DNA from: a gamma proteobacterium symbiont of Ctena orbiculata
Lineage (GTDB): Bacteria > Pseudomonadota > Gammaproteobacteria > Chromatiales > Chromatiaceae
DNA length: 64,000 bases
Direction: 5' to 3'
Assembly (NCBI GenBank): GCA_003058525.1
Contig: QBVD01000065.1
Location: 18,266-82,265, forward strand
The notes under the pieces were generated by a model. That model ran no database searches and was not told the DNA's origin. It worked only from the letters and a program-made list of their open reading frames with translations. The translations under genes and the position numbers were made by a program. Positions 44,343 through 53,864 of the stretch are shown here, in pieces. Numbering within the stretch: position 1 is the first letter of the stretch; every line of letters begins with the position of its first letter.

Positions 44343-45740
44343 TCAGAAAATCCGGTTTAGACCGTTGAGGGCTGCGACGCGGTAGGCCTCGGCCATGGTT
44401 GGGTAGTTGAAGGTGTTTTCCGCGAAATAGAGCAGGCTGTTGGCATCTCCCGGTTGGGCCATGATGGCTTGACCGATGTGGACGATCTCGGAGGCTCCTT
44501 CGCCGAAGCAGTGGATACCGAGGATCTCCAGGGTTTCCCGGTGGAACAGCAGCTTCAGCATGCCAACTTCGTGACCGGTGATCTGTGCCCGGGCAATGGT
44601 GCGGAAGGTTGCGTGACCGACCTCATAGGGTATCTTCTGTGCAGTCAGTTCCCGTTCGGTGCGGCCGACCGAGCTGATCTCGGGCAGGGTGTAGATCCCG
44701 GTGGGAAACTCATCGATCAGTTGCCAATCGGGATCTCCGGTGGCGATCTGGGCGCCGACGAAGCGGCCCTGATCGTAACTGGCGCTGGCCAGGGCAGGGG
44801 GGCCGACCACATCGCCCACGGCATAGATATGGGGTTGGGAAGTGGCGTAGGTCTTATCGACCTCGATTTGACCGCGATGGTTGATCGATACCCCGATATC
44901 CTCCAGGCCCATGGCCTCGGTGTTACCACTGCGGCCATTGGCCCAAAGCAATACATCGGTCTTGAATTTCTTTCCCGATTTGCAGTGCAGCACAACACCG
45001 TCATCCTGGGCCTCGACCCGTTCGTATTCCTCATCGTGGCGGATCACCGTGCCTTGATTACGCATGTGGTAGCTCAGGGCATCGGTGATCTCATCATCGA
45101 GAAACGAAAGCAGGCGGTCCCGAGTATTTACCAGATTCACCTTTACATCGAGATTGCAGAAGATGGAGGCGTATTCGCATCCGATCACACCGGCACCGTA
45201 GATGGTGATAGAGTCGGGTGTGCGATCCAGGCGCAGTACGGCATCGCTGTCGAGAATACGCGGATGGTTGAAGTCAACATCCTCGGGGTGATAGGGCCGC
45301 GATCCGGTGGCAATGACAAATTGTTGCGCTTCGATTTCTTCGATGCCGCCACCCGCCTGCACGACTTCAACCTGATTGAGGCCGCTGAAACGGGCACGGC
45401 CATGGATTACCTCCACCCGGTTGCGGGCATAGTGGCGCAGGCGGCTGCGAACCTGTTCATTGATCACCTTGCCGGCAGCCTGCAGCAGGTCCGAGTACTC
45501 CACCTGAATCTGATCATGGGTGTGCTGAAACAGAGGGTTGCGCCGGAAGTCCCGCAACATCTGAATATTGTGCCTTAGCGCCTTGGAGGGGATGGTTCCC
45601 CAATGGGTACAGCCGCCGCCGACCTTGTCGAAGGCCTCAACGATCACCACCTGCTTGCCCGATTTGACCAGCTTCATGGCGGCGCCCTCGCCACCCGGAC
45701 CACTGCCGATTACCACCACATCATATTGCTTGGCGCTCAT
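44343..45740 (-). CDS. sthA: Soluble pyridine nucleotide transhydrogenase
   Basis: 465 residues. FAD-binding [19 protein letters not shown] at the N terminus, then [17 protein letters not shown], in which one of the two redox Cys of related disulfide reductases is Thr, a diagnostic feature of SthA. NAD-binding [13 protein letters not shown] and C-terminal dimer domain with [18 protein letters not shown]. It moves hydride between NADPH and NAD+ in the cytosol, removing excess NADPH. Single gene; the long antisense frame over it (44454-45578) is a composition effect. Confidence 0.96.
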   Translation of the reverse strand: MSAKQYDVVVIGSGPGGEGAAMKLVKSGKQVVIVEAFDKVGGGCTHWGTIPSKALRHNIQMLRDFRRNPLFQHTHDQIQVEYSDLLQAAGKVINEQVRSRLRHYARNRVEVIHGRARFSGLNQVEVVQAGGGIEEIEAQQFVIATGSRPYHPEDVDFNHPRILDSDAVLRLDRTPDSITIYGAGVIGCEYASIFCNLDVKVNLVNTRDRLLSFLDDEITDALSYHMRNQGTVIRHDEEYERVEAQDDGVVLHCKSGKKFKTDVLLWANGRSGNTEAMGLEDIGVSINHRGQIEVDKTYATSQPHIYAVGDVVGPPALASASYDQGRFVGAQIATGDPDWQLIDEFPTGIYTLPEISSVGRTERELTAQKIPYEVGHATFRTIARAQITGHEVGMLKLLFHRETLEILGIHCFGEGASEIVHIGQAIMAQPGDANSLLYFAENTFNYPTMAEAYRVAALNGLNRIF

Positions 45741-46094
45741 TGCTACTCCGCATACCGTTCATATTGGCTCAAAAGAAGCCAGTGTAGCAGAATTTATTTC
45801 AAGGAGAGACAGATACTTATGGGAACACACGCATAATCCCGGGCAGGTGACTAGCAGCACAGACACGCAACATGGTTAGAGCTCAATGGCTGACTTATAA
45901 TGTGTGTGATCGTATAGAAAAGAATGGGGATGTCTGAGGAAATAGGCTGGCTATTCCATCTCGGAAATCGAAGTGTCTGTCTATATTTTCTCAATCACCG
46001 CACTGGGTCTTTCTGGGAAAAGGCACATAATCCGGCGAATCCTGTCGGAGCGAAAAACGGCACGGCTAATTTGCGACAATAGCAGAATAATGCA
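45741..46094. other. Intergenic gap upstream of the ATP-grasp-TIR gene
   Basis: No gene seen. The divergent genes sthA and ATP-grasp-TIR share this 354-base spacer. No inverted repeat or transposon end was recognised. Confidence 0.45.
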
Positions 46095-47540
46095 ATGAAA
46101 AGAAAACCATTAGGAATACTCAGCAGTACACTTAGCAACATAACCGCTACGAGTGAATTGGATTATGAGACAAAAGAGATTGTCGCGGAACTTAAACGCA
46201 CAAAAACACCATACACGATTATCGATCCCGACAAGCTCTGCATAGGAATCGAGAGCAATAATCCGGTTGCAAGGTTTTCAAGTAGCGATGGGAGTAGTCG
46301 TGCTGAGGACCTTCAGGGGCTATTGGTGAGACGGACTCGTGGAAAAGAGGAATACATCCTGGACTTCTTGGAATACTGCAAAGCGAGTTATCCGGATCTC
46401 TGCATGTTTGACGAGTTGGGTTCATTTAAGCGACCAACTTCCAAAGTAGCCCACCTGTTGCCGAAACTAAACCTAACGGCGCAACCGGATACCCTTATTA
46501 CAAAAGGATATTTGCCAGATGCCTGTTCGATTTCCTTGCCGTTCGTTATTAAGCCATCGCATGGATTCAAGGGTGAGGGTGTTGAACGATATCACAGTAT
46601 AGATGATGCGCAAAAACGCTTATCGAAACTCCCTGATGAAGATAATGCGCTTGGTTATGGAGTTATACTGCAAGAAGAAATAACAAAGATTAAAGAGTTT
46701 CGAGTTATGGTTATCGGAGGAAAGGCTTTAGGCGTTGCCGAAAAGGTTGTGAACTCTGAAGATGATGTCGCTCTTAGTGCAGACAAGGGCCACGATTTCA
46801 GGAAGTACGAAGGTGATCTAACAGAAGATGTACGTTCGCTAGCGCAGGAAGCGGCAGAATTGGCATCGCTTGATTTTGCAGGTGTAGATATTGTTTTTGA
46901 TGGGGATCAGCTGATTCTCCTGGAGTGTAATCGAAATCCGCAATTCTCCGCCTTTGATCATGCGCTTCACATTCGCTCAGCAAGAGCCATGGTTGCCCTG
47001 ATGCTCGAACGCATGGCAAAAGCGGAGAAAAGAACTGATACGGAGAAAATGCAAGGGGGGCAACCCCGAATTATCCAAGCAACAAAACCGAGAGTGTTCA
47101 TAGGATCTTCCTCTGAGCATCTGAACATTGCAGAAGCGTTGCAGCAGGGGTTGACACAATCAGCTGATGTTGAAGTATGGAATCAAGGCATTTTTGAAGC
47201 AAGCGAAGTCGTTTTCACAAAACTCGCTGAGGTGGCGAAAGAGTTTGATGCTGCAGTTTTTGTATTGTCTCCCGACGACCTGGTGGTTAAGAAAGAGCGG
47301 GAATCAAATCAGCCAAGAGATAATGTTCTTTTCGAGATCGGGTTGTTTATGGGAAGCCTTGGCGCCAAGAATGTTTGGTTGGTGGTGTCGCGCAAAGACA
47401 AGCTGACCTTGCCGTCTGACTTTGATGGCCTGAATCTGATTACGTGGGAAATGCAGAAATCGGGAAATCTTCGGGCATCAATCGGTGAGGCATGTATGGA
47501 GATAAAGCAACTGTTAACCAAGCAGCCCCTTGGGAACTAA
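46095..47540 (+). CDS. RimK-like ATP-grasp domain fused to a CAP12-type TIR domain
   Basis: 481 residues, no signal peptide or membrane helix. Residues about 1-310 form a RimK-like ATP-grasp ligase: ATP-binding K153 in PFVIKPSHGFKGEGV, the acid-rich hinge VILQEEITKIKEFRVMVI and metal ligands D265, E277 and N279 in AGVDIVFDG and LLECNRNPQF. After a linker, residues 331-470 are a TIR-like domain of the PF10137 group: RVFIGSSSEHLNIAEAL, VEVWNQGIF, FVLSPDD and PRDNVLFEIGLFMGSLG with E414 as likely catalytic glutamate. Such TIR domains act as NAD-degrading effectors in CBASS/Pycsar defence. Base composition is visibly more AT-rich than its neighbours. Single gene; likely a self-contained immune or toxin protein, substrate unknown. 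Confidence 0.85.
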   Translation: MKRKPLGILSSTLSNITATSELDYETKEIVAELKRTKTPYTIIDPDKLCIGIESNNPVARFSSSDGSSRAEDLQGLLVRRTRGKEEYILDFLEYCKASYPDLCMFDELGSFKRPTSKVAHLLPKLNLTAQPDTLITKGYLPDACSISLPFVIKPSHGFKGEGVERYHSIDDAQKRLSKLPDEDNALGYGVILQEEITKIKEFRVMVIGGKALGVAEKVVNSEDDVALSADKGHDFRKYEGDLTEDVRSLAQEAAELASLDFAGVDIVFDGDQLILLECNRNPQFSAFDHALHIRSARAMVALMLERMAKAEKRTDTEKMQGGQPRIIQATKPRVFIGSSSEHLNIAEALQQGLTQSADVEVWNQGIFEASEVVFTKLAEVAKEFDAAVFVLSPDDLVVKKERESNQPRDNVLFEIGLFMGSLGAKNVWLVVSRKDKLTLPSDFDGLNLITWEMQKSGNLRASIGEACMEIKQLLTKQPLGN

Positions 47541-47878
47541 AAAGGAGTCAGTGTCCTTTAGGGAAAGCAACAGGTACGCTTGTCATCTTACTGCACCACA
47601 TTCAAAGAAGAACCGATACATACAAAACATGATTCTATCTACTGTGGATGCCCGTTCACAGTGCAGTGTATTTTCCAACTCGAACGGGAATTATATTCCT
47701 GGTATTTTCTCTCGCTTAAAAAATAAAAAGCTAGTTAACGAAATATATAAAAACAGTAACTTATATAAAGACCAGTGCACAACTTAACATAGGTCAAGGA
47801 AAATACAGGTGGATCGGTATTAGTGTCTGCCAGTGCTGTCCGGCCAAATCAGATGGCCTTGTTTCCAAGGAAGTGCAT
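47541..47878. other. AT-rich intergenic gap
   Basis: No gene or terminator recognised. An 85-codon frame running from 47530 overlaps the end of the TIR gene and has no motif. Confidence 0.4.
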
Positions 47879-48664
47879 ATGTGTCGCCAAAAAATATGTT
47901 TCCTCGTCCTCTTAAGTCTCACGCTTTGCATTCCACTTGGTGGTAGCGCAGAACCCATCGAGGATTATGGAGAAGCGATTAATCAGGCCGGACGCCAGCG
48001 CATGTTAAGTCAAAGGATGGTTAAGGCGTTCGCCCAGATCGGCCAGAGGATTTTATTCGCCAATCCAAGAGAACAGTTGAATTCAGCTATTCGGCTTTAT
48101 CAAAAGCAGTTGAACAACCTGAAATCCTTTGCAAGATCTGAAAAAACAAAGCGAGCTTTATTGCACGCGGAGACTGTATGGAAACGCTACAAGGATGTCG
48201 CCGATGGGGAGGTCGATATCAACAGTGTAATCAGGCTCAACGGGTTGAGTGAGGAATTGCTCCAGGCCAGTCAGAAAGTGGTAGAGGCCCTGGTGCAGGA
48301 AGCAGGAACGGAAAAGGCGCATATTGTCGATATTTCAGGACGGCAGCGAATGCTTTCACAACGAATGGCGAAATACTATCTGTTGCTATCGTGGGGCCTG
48401 GAAGATTCGCAATTTCATGGTGAATTCAAGAAAGCGGAGATGGAATTTTCACAAGCACTAGCGGACTTAAACGGCTCATCCCTGAACACGGCGGAGATCA
48501 GTGAAGTCCTCGAAAAAGTCAATAAGCAGTGGCGTTTCTTTCAATTAACAAAATTAATGGACAAGGGTAAGTACCTGCCATCAGTGGTTGCACGTACAAC
48601 GGAGTCGCTCTTACAAGATATGAATCGGGTTACCGGGATGTATGCGAAAGTAACGGTTATGTAA
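47879..48664 (+). CDS. Secreted tandem PilJ-domain protein, paralogue 1
   Basis: 261 residues from ATG 47879 with AAGGAAG 5 bases upstream. Signal peptide (CFLVLLSLTLCIPLGGSA). Two copies of a PilJ N-terminal (type IV pili transducer/NIT-like) helical domain: each opens with GRQRMLSQRM (first copy near residue 40, second near 160). There is no second membrane helix and no HAMP or signalling domain, so the sensor module is alone in the periplasm. The neighbour at 49095 is a paralogue with the same layout. Possibly a ligand-binding partner for a membrane sensor; nitrate has been a ligand of related domains. Confidence 0.83.
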   Translation: MCRQKICFLVLLSLTLCIPLGGSAEPIEDYGEAINQAGRQRMLSQRMVKAFAQIGQRILFANPREQLNSAIRLYQKQLNNLKSFARSEKTKRALLHAETVWKRYKDVADGEVDINSVIRLNGLSEELLQASQKVVEALVQEAGTEKAHIVDISGRQRMLSQRMAKYYLLLSWGLEDSQFHGEFKKAEMEFSQALADLNGSSLNTAEISEVLEKVNKQWRFFQLTKLMDKGKYLPSVVARTTESLLQDMNRVTGMYAKVTVM

Positions 48665-49094
48665 AAAATATTATAGGCAGAGAGTCTGCTGGCCGAACTT
48701 ACGAAAATATCATGATGGTGGTCAGCAGTTGTTACGACTGGCGGATTCTTTTTGTCAACCGGGTGTGGAAGGTAGAGGATTGTTATTAAAATTTAACAGT
48801 TTAGGCCTTAATTTAAGAATTAACCTATTAAATCTTTATCATACAATGCCGCTACATGCCCCATAAATAATAGGTACTGTCAGATAAGTTCAATATACGA
48901 TCATGGCATGTGGGAGTGAGGGGAGAGCTGACCTGTATTCGTTTATTCGGATAGAGCGTTTTAATGTAGGAGTAAGTGTACCCCATCAATTGCTTTGTGC
49001 GTGGCTGAACATGTAATACTTGATATACATGATGCTTATGACGACAGATAATTGATGCGTGGCCACTTTTTCCATGATGTATCGGGGAAATATT
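48665..49094. other. Intergenic gap between the PilJ paralogues
   Basis: No gene seen; AT-rich in the middle (TTAAAATTTAA near 48785). The two paralogues therefore probably have separate promoters. Confidence 0.45.
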
Positions 49095-49874
49095 ATGAAG
49101 ACCACAAGGTATCTATTAACCTTCTTCCTGACTACAATTCTGTGCTTCTCTTTTTCTGCCCATGCAGCCGATATCGATCTCGCTGAAGCTGTAAACAAGG
49201 CTGGGAAACAACGCATGCTTTCTCAAAGAATAGCAAAGGCGTACTTTTTTCTGGGTGGTAATGTAAGGCGCGACAAGGCAAAACAACAGCTACAAAGCAG
49301 CATTGACGAATTGAAAAAGAATCATGCTGAGTTAAAAGCTGAAGTAAAAAACAAGGACGTGCAACAATCAATGGTATTCCTGGATATTGTAATTGACGAT
49401 TACGCCAAATTAGTCAATCTACCCTACACTCAGACTGATGCCACCATGGTGCTCGACATGAGTGAGACTATTTTAGAATTGAGTCAAGATGTCGTTGTTA
49501 AGATCGAGGCCCTCTCCAACCGGAAAACGCCAAAGATCGTCAATCTTTCCGGCAGGCAGCGCATGCTCTCACAGCGCATTGCTAAATACTACATCGCTCA
49601 TCAATTAGGATTCAAGGATCAGGATTATGTTAATCAGCTGAAAACCGCAGTCCAAGAGTTTGAGTCAGCCATGGCCGTTCTGAAGAGCGAAAATATCAAT
49701 ACACCTGAGATCACCGAAAAACTTATTAGAACCACCCGTCTCTGGCGCGTTATCCGACCATTTTTTATGGATGTTGAGAAAGGTGGCCTGCCGGTCACCA
49801 TTTTCGCTACCACAGACCGTATTATGGAGTTCATGAACACCATTACCGGCATGTACGTAAACGTCTCTGCCTGA
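49095..49874 (+). CDS. Secreted tandem PilJ-domain protein, paralogue 2
   Basis: 259 residues from the ATG at 49095 (GGGGAAA upstream); the longer frame is not needed. Signal peptide (YLLTFFLTTILCFSFSAHA). Tandem PilJ N domains, first with GKQRMLSQRIAKAYFF, second with GRQRMLSQRIAKYYI. Length, order and the C-terminal NTITGMYVNVSA (compare NRVTGMYAKVTVM in paralogue 1) show that the two genes arose by duplication. No membrane or signalling domain. Function inferred only as periplasmic ligand binding. Confidence 0.84.
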   Translation: MKTTRYLLTFFLTTILCFSFSAHAADIDLAEAVNKAGKQRMLSQRIAKAYFFLGGNVRRDKAKQQLQSSIDELKKNHAELKAEVKNKDVQQSMVFLDIVIDDYAKLVNLPYTQTDATMVLDMSETILELSQDVVVKIEALSNRKTPKIVNLSGRQRMLSQRIAKYYIAHQLGFKDQDYVNQLKTAVQEFESAMAVLKSENINTPEITEKLIRTTRLWRVIRPFFMDVEKGGLPVTIFATTDRIMEFMNTITGMYVNVSA

Positions 49875-50194
49875 CAGCGTTAAAGTATCAGTTGCACCCG
49901 TGTTATGGGTGAATCGGATTGTAGTCGGACATGTGATAATCATCACATTGGCTTGGTGTGGACGGGCGCCTATTATTTTATTGAACGATTAAACGTCTTG
50001 CCAAATATCTTCGCACGATCGCTAATTGAGCCTCGTACAGGCTTCAGGTGTTCGTTTCGATTTTTTATTGGTTTATAGGGGCCGGCTTTATTTTCAGCAT
50101 ATTGAGCGAAATATTAAATGGTGACCATGAGAATACAGACATTTCTTTTTTTTTACGCTATGCCTGTAACCGGGTTAATTGATCCCTAATCAAC
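49875..50194. other. Intergenic gap
   Basis: Convergent spacer between the second PilJ gene and the small lipoprotein gene. The hairpin GTTGCACCC-GTGTTAT-GGGTGAATC is weak. No gene seen. Confidence 0.4.
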
Positions 50195-50401
50195 CTATTG
50201 TTGTCGGTCTATTTCCTCTCTTCTTTCCTTGTTGGCCTGTATGAGGCTCTGCTCAACATTTTCGGCCTTATCCATAACATCTCTATACCCTTGAAAAACT
50301 CCCGCATCTCCTTTTGTTTTTTTACTGTTATTTTCCTCAGAGGAACAACCGGCAAATAAACATACGACTGAAAATATCAACGTATACCTTAATATATTCA
50401 T
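50195..50401 (-). CDS. Small lipoprotein
   Basis: 68 residues from the ATG at 50401 (GAAGGAT upstream). Lipoprotein signal peptide with lipobox LFAGC-SS at about residue 19, then a short charged helix (YRDVMDKAENVEQSLIQANK). Resembles small entericidin- or Lpp-size lipoproteins but I cannot assign a family. Downstream of the alpha/beta hydrolase gene on the same strand with a gap of about 105 bases. Confidence 0.65.
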   Translation of the reverse strand: MNILRYTLIFSVVCLFAGCSSEENNSKKTKGDAGVFQGYRDVMDKAENVEQSLIQANKERREEIDRQQ

Positions 50402-50479
50402 AACAATCCTTCTATCTTGCGCATGATGACATATCAAAAACTTCTTCATCTCTGGTGTTGCAGTGGATACCAAAATTTA

Positions 50480-50508
50480 CTGATTAGGATCGGTATCAAC
50501 AGGCCTTA
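50480..50508. repeat. Divergent short repeat end at a stop codon
   Basis: On the minus strand TAAGGCCTGTTGATACCGA, then TCCTAATC, resembles the repeat end TAGGGCCTGTTAACACTAATCC. Its first three bases are the TAA stop of the hydrolase gene (50506-50508). Similarity is partial, so the assignment is tentative. Confidence 0.4.
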
Positions 50509-51423
50509 ATTTCCGCCGATATGTTCGAGACAGGCATCGATACACTGCTTGTACATGAGGATCTTCTTGTGTCCCAGCTTTTCAGTGGTCAGCAACTCAG
50601 CTTTGGGAGCGATCTGTATCAACTTTTCGGCATGACTGTACGGGACCTCAAAGTCATGCCTGTCATGTACCAGCAACAGGTCGCCAGTGACTTTATCGAT
50701 AGTATTCACCGGTGACAGCTGTGACCAATCCCAGGGTGTGTCGAAATGGTGGGCGAAACGCCGCATTGCCTCTTCGCGCATGGCCTCGACGACCGGCTCA
50801 CTGATCGAAAAGGCATCGGCGAACCGTTCTGTAATCCAGTGGGTGTCGGTGAAACAGCTGAACAGTATGACTTTATCGGAAGGGAGATTGTATCGGTCGA
50901 TGGCGAGGAGTGCCGTGCCACAGCCGAATGAATGGCCGATCACGGCTGATATCGGTTTTTCCTTCTCCGCAATGGCGGCGATGGCACGGGCCACCTTCAG
51001 CATATTGGTGCGTTTTCCCGAGGAGTCCCCATGGGCCGGCGCATCAAAGGCGACGGCACGATAGCCGGCTGCCGCCAGTGCTTCGATCAGGGCGAAGAAT
51101 TGAGTGCCGCGACCGCCCCAGCCATGGCAGAGTAGCACACTGGGGCCTTCGCCCCACGAACGTACCGCAATCGTCTCGCCATGGATCTCATGCCTGGTCA
51201 GGCTGGCGCTTTCGCGAACCTGCATCTCCCGGCGCGGTATCGGAAACCTGGGTGGTGTCATGAAGAGCCGCAGCGCCAACACGCCAGCCAGTCGGGGCGA
51301 CACCCAGCCGGTGACCCGGAACACTATCCTTGCGGTGTTCAGGAACAGCCGTACGCCCAATGGCAGCTGCTGGTGGGTAAAGGGATTGTTTTCACTGGCC
51401 TGGATGTTACTGTCTTCATTCAT
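50506..51423 (-). CDS. Alpha/beta hydrolase
   Basis: 305 residues. Oxyanion segment LLCHGWGGRGTQF, nucleophile elbow GHSFGCGTALL, Asp in LLVHDRHDFEVPY and His in TEKLGHKKIL complete the triad. The N terminus has a hydrophobic amphipathic stretch (RIVFRVTGWVSPRLAGVLALR), perhaps for membrane contact. Its ATG overlaps the stop of the small membrane protein gene (ATGA), last gene of a four-gene operon TetR-UbiB-membrane protein-hydrolase. Likely an esterase or lipase; substrate unknown. Confidence 0.87.
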   Translation of the reverse strand: MNEDSNIQASENNPFTHQQLPLGVRLFLNTARIVFRVTGWVSPRLAGVLALRLFMTPPRFPIPRREMQVRESASLTRHEIHGETIAVRSWGEGPSVLLCHGWGGRGTQFFALIEALAAAGYRAVAFDAPAHGDSSGKRTNMLKVARAIAAIAEKEKPISAVIGHSFGCGTALLAIDRYNLPSDKVILFSCFTDTHWITERFADAFSISEPVVEAMREEAMRRFAHHFDTPWDWSQLSPVNTIDKVTGDLLLVHDRHDFEVPYSHAEKLIQIAPKAELLTTEKLGHKKILMYKQCIDACLEHIGGN

Positions 51424-51851
51424 GAGAGTTCCCAGATCATCTGTCGCGTACCGCTGAAGTGGAGTATGCCGATCGTAATGCAGACCAGCGAACTCAAGAT
51501 GAGAAAACTATCGACAGCTTGCGGCATGATTAGTGCCAACGGCAGCAGTGCCATGCCACGTATAAGATAGACTGCTGTGATAAGCATCAGGATTGATCTG
51601 AGCCAGGGCAGACGGCGAACCAGGCCTGCACCCGCGAAGGCGTACAGGCTCCAGAGCAGTAATATCAGGGCGATGATGGCCGTAATGATATCGGGTAACG
51701 GCGAACCCCGTTCAGCCAAACGGGCAAATCGCTCTCCCGCACCAAAAAACCGGTACCAGGCCGGACCGCCGATGATAATCGCTATGTGAAGAAAAGCGGC
51801 CAGCAGGCTCAGCGAGCCGCCCCATAGCAGAGGCCTGTTCAGACCAACCAT
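51420..51851 (-). CDS. Four-helix membrane protein of unknown function
   Basis: 143 residues from the ATG at 51851, which has GGAG 6 bases upstream and overlaps the end of the UbiB-like gene by 13 bases. Four predicted membrane helices, the first LLWGGSLSLLAAFLHIAIII. FFGAGERFARLAERGS follows the first helix and recurs in a family of small inner-membrane proteins with alpha/beta hydrolase neighbours. I do not know its function. Confidence 0.72.
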   Translation of the reverse strand: MVGLNRPLLWGGSLSLLAAFLHIAIIIGGPAWYRFFGAGERFARLAERGSPLPDIITAIIALILLLWSLYAFAGAGLVRRLPWLRSILMLITAVYLIRGMALLPLALIMPQAVDSFLILSSLVCITIGILHFSGTRQMIWELS

Positions 51852-53134
51852 CGATGCTCCATATCTATGCATGCGCCCATCCGCTCAAAGATTTGGTAGA
51901 GACCGAAAAAGGTACGGTCGAAATAGATGAACTCGTTGGCAAGATCATTGATTTTGTGGACATTGGTAAGTTGTTTAAACGACCGCCATCCCTCTGCGGT
52001 GTAGGAGGTCTCGCGCTTGGAAAAATCGAATCGGCCCACCTTGAATGGCTTGGTCATCCAGTCGCCAAAAGGTTGCAGGACCTGATCGTAGAAGGTTTGC
52101 AGCTCATCCCCTGTCATTTCGGCAACCATGCCGAGTCGCTGGTAGGTTGAGATGACTTTGTCTGCATCCCGCGTCATATAGGCATGCAAAAGGACCGGCA
52201 TCAAACTGACGAAATCTGACGAATAGTAGCGGACGCATCCGAAGTCCAGCAGACCCAGGGTGCCATCCCCGGCAAACAGATAATTGCCTGGGTTGGGATC
52301 GGCGTGGAGTGCATGCAGCCCGTAAAAGGAGTGGACAAAAATATCGTACAGCAGTTGTCCGAAGTGATCCCGTTCCTGTTGAGCGGGATTGCTGTGGAGC
52401 CAGGCTTCCAGGTGGTGCCCCGGCAGCCGCTCAGTGGCCAGGATGCGTTTCGACGAGTAGTCCCGGTAGACCGCGGGAATGTTGACGCCGGGTATCCGAA
52501 GCCGGGTCTTGAACCATTCGTTGTTGTCCGCCTCGTGATGGTAGTCGACCTCTTCATGCAGGCGCTGTTCAATCTCGTCGATGGATGAGAACAGGAGCCT
52601 TGCATATCGGGTAGGCTTGATCAGACTGCGCAGCAGTTGAAGATCGCTGTCGATGGTGACATCGATGCCGGGGTATTGCAGCTTCACTGCCAGGTTTTCA
52701 CCCTGTACGCCGGTCGCCCCGTGGACCTGTCCCAGGCTGGCTGCCGCAAAGGCTTTCGAGTCGAAATGGGCAAACAGCTCTTCGGCTGGCTTGTTGAACT
52801 CCTGCATGATCAGCTTACGGATCAGCGGCCGCCCAAGGGGAGGGACCTGATGGTAGGACTTGGCCATCTCCCGGCGAAACCACTCGGGCATGAGATTGCT
52901 CTCCATGCTCAGCATCTGTGCGATTTTCAGGGTGCTACCGCGCAAGCGGGTGAAGGTTTGAAACAGGATGCGCGCCGTTTCGTCATCGAGCTGCTGTTGC
53001 TGTTGGTGACGTGCGGCCTCACTCAGAAAGGGACGCTTGGCGGCATGGCTGAGATGTCGACTTCCCGCCTTGAGCATGGCGCTGCCGGCGATACCGGTAC
53101 GCGCAAGTTTGCCGGTAGGGATGGAATCAGCCAT
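51839..53134 (-). CDS. ABC1/UbiB family atypical kinase
   Basis: 431 residues from the ATG at 53134, which overlaps the TetR stop. UbiB/ADCK features: the N-terminal KxGQ-like motif reads LKIAQMLS; the Ala-rich loop AAASLGQVHGA; the ATP lysine VKLQYPG; the catalytic HADPNPGNY and the metal DFG (LLDFGCVRYY). UbiB proteins are ATPases that help ubiquinone synthesis and lipid handling at membranes. As it sits behind a TetR gene with a membrane protein and a hydrolase, it is probably not the housekeeping UbiB but a paralogue in lipid or quinone metabolism. Confidence 0.87.
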   Translation of the reverse strand: MADSIPTGKLARTGIAGSAMLKAGSRHLSHAAKRPFLSEAARHQQQQQLDDETARILFQTFTRLRGSTLKIAQMLSMESNLMPEWFRREMAKSYHQVPPLGRPLIRKLIMQEFNKPAEELFAHFDSKAFAAASLGQVHGATGVQGENLAVKLQYPGIDVTIDSDLQLLRSLIKPTRYARLLFSSIDEIEQRLHEEVDYHHEADNNEWFKTRLRIPGVNIPAVYRDYSSKRILATERLPGHHLEAWLHSNPAQQERDHFGQLLYDIFVHSFYGLHALHADPNPGNYLFAGDGTLGLLDFGCVRYYSSDFVSLMPVLLHAYMTRDADKVISTYQRLGMVAEMTGDELQTFYDQVLQPFGDWMTKPFKVGRFDFSKRETSYTAEGWRSFKQLTNVHKINDLANEFIYFDRTFFGLYQIFERMGACIDMEHRWLV

Positions 53135-53864
53135 CCCCGCCATCCATAAAGCGCCGCTTGGCCTGTTTCCAGGGTGCGGTGTAGTCACCCAGTTTCTCCA
53201 GATGGCGGCTGATCTGGCTGCGAAACATGAAAGAGAAGAGGTCGAGGGCCTTGCCGATCAGCGCCGTCTGCAACACCATGGCGATCATCTCCACGCTGCG
53301 GTCGACCAGCTGAGTGGTGTTGGCGAAACCCTCGGAATCATCCTTCAGCCAGAAGGCGAGCACGCCGGTGAAGTAGTCCCAATAGAGCGGGGCCAGCAGC
53401 TCCCGGTAGGGCTGGTCCGGTATCTCACCCACTTCGATGGCGGCATCGATCATCTCCTCCACCATGCGATTGAACAGACGCCGTGTCTCTGCCAGATTGA
53501 CGGCGCCCGCAACCGGTGCGGAAAAGGTCAATGTGAAGACCTCGGCGAGGAACTCCCGGTCCGGTAACCAGAGGGCGAGCTCGGTCTCGGTCAACTGCTG
53601 CAGCTGTTCGCGCAGGGTATATTCGTTGAAGTCATCGATCTTTTTCAGCGCTTCGGCCACCTCCCGCTGTTTCTCCTCGCAGTAGCCGTAGAGAAGGCTC
53701 TCCTTGGTCGGGAAGTAGTTGTAGATGGTGGCGTCACCCACCTCGGCGCGGCGGGCGATTTCTCGCATGGAGGCTGATTTGAAGCCTTTTTCACTGATCA
53801 CATCAACGGCTGCGCGCAATATCCGCGTACGGGTCAATGCCTTCTCTTGCTTACTGACTTTCAT
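53127..53864 (-). CDS. TetR family transcriptional regulator
   Basis: 245 residues. N-terminal helix-turn-helix typical of TetR (TRILRAAVDVISEKGFKSAS, IARRAEVGDATIYNYFPTKE). The ligand-binding part is long, with WDYFTGVLAFWLKDD near its end. First gene of the operon with UbiB-like, membrane and hydrolase genes and overlapping the next gene, so probably a self-regulating repressor. A clear operator was not found in the AT-rich upstream region (53865-53950). Confidence 0.88.
   Translation of the reverse strand: MKVSKQEKALTRTRILRAAVDVISEKGFKSASMREIARRAEVGDATIYNYFPTKESLLYGYCEEKQREVAEALKKIDDFNEYTLREQLQQLTETELALWLPDREFLAEVFTLTFSAPVAGAVNLAETRRLFNRMVEEMIDAAIEVGEIPDQPYRELLAPLYWDYFTGVLAFWLKDDSEGFANTTQLVDRSVEMIAMVLQTALIGKALDLFSFMFRSQISRHLEKLGDYTAPWKQAKRRFMDGGDG

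Noticed and set aside
44454..45578. A 374-codon open frame on the plus strand
   Set aside because: It lies wholly antisense to sthA, whose identity is certain. Its translation has no motif and is explained by codon bias of the opposite strand.
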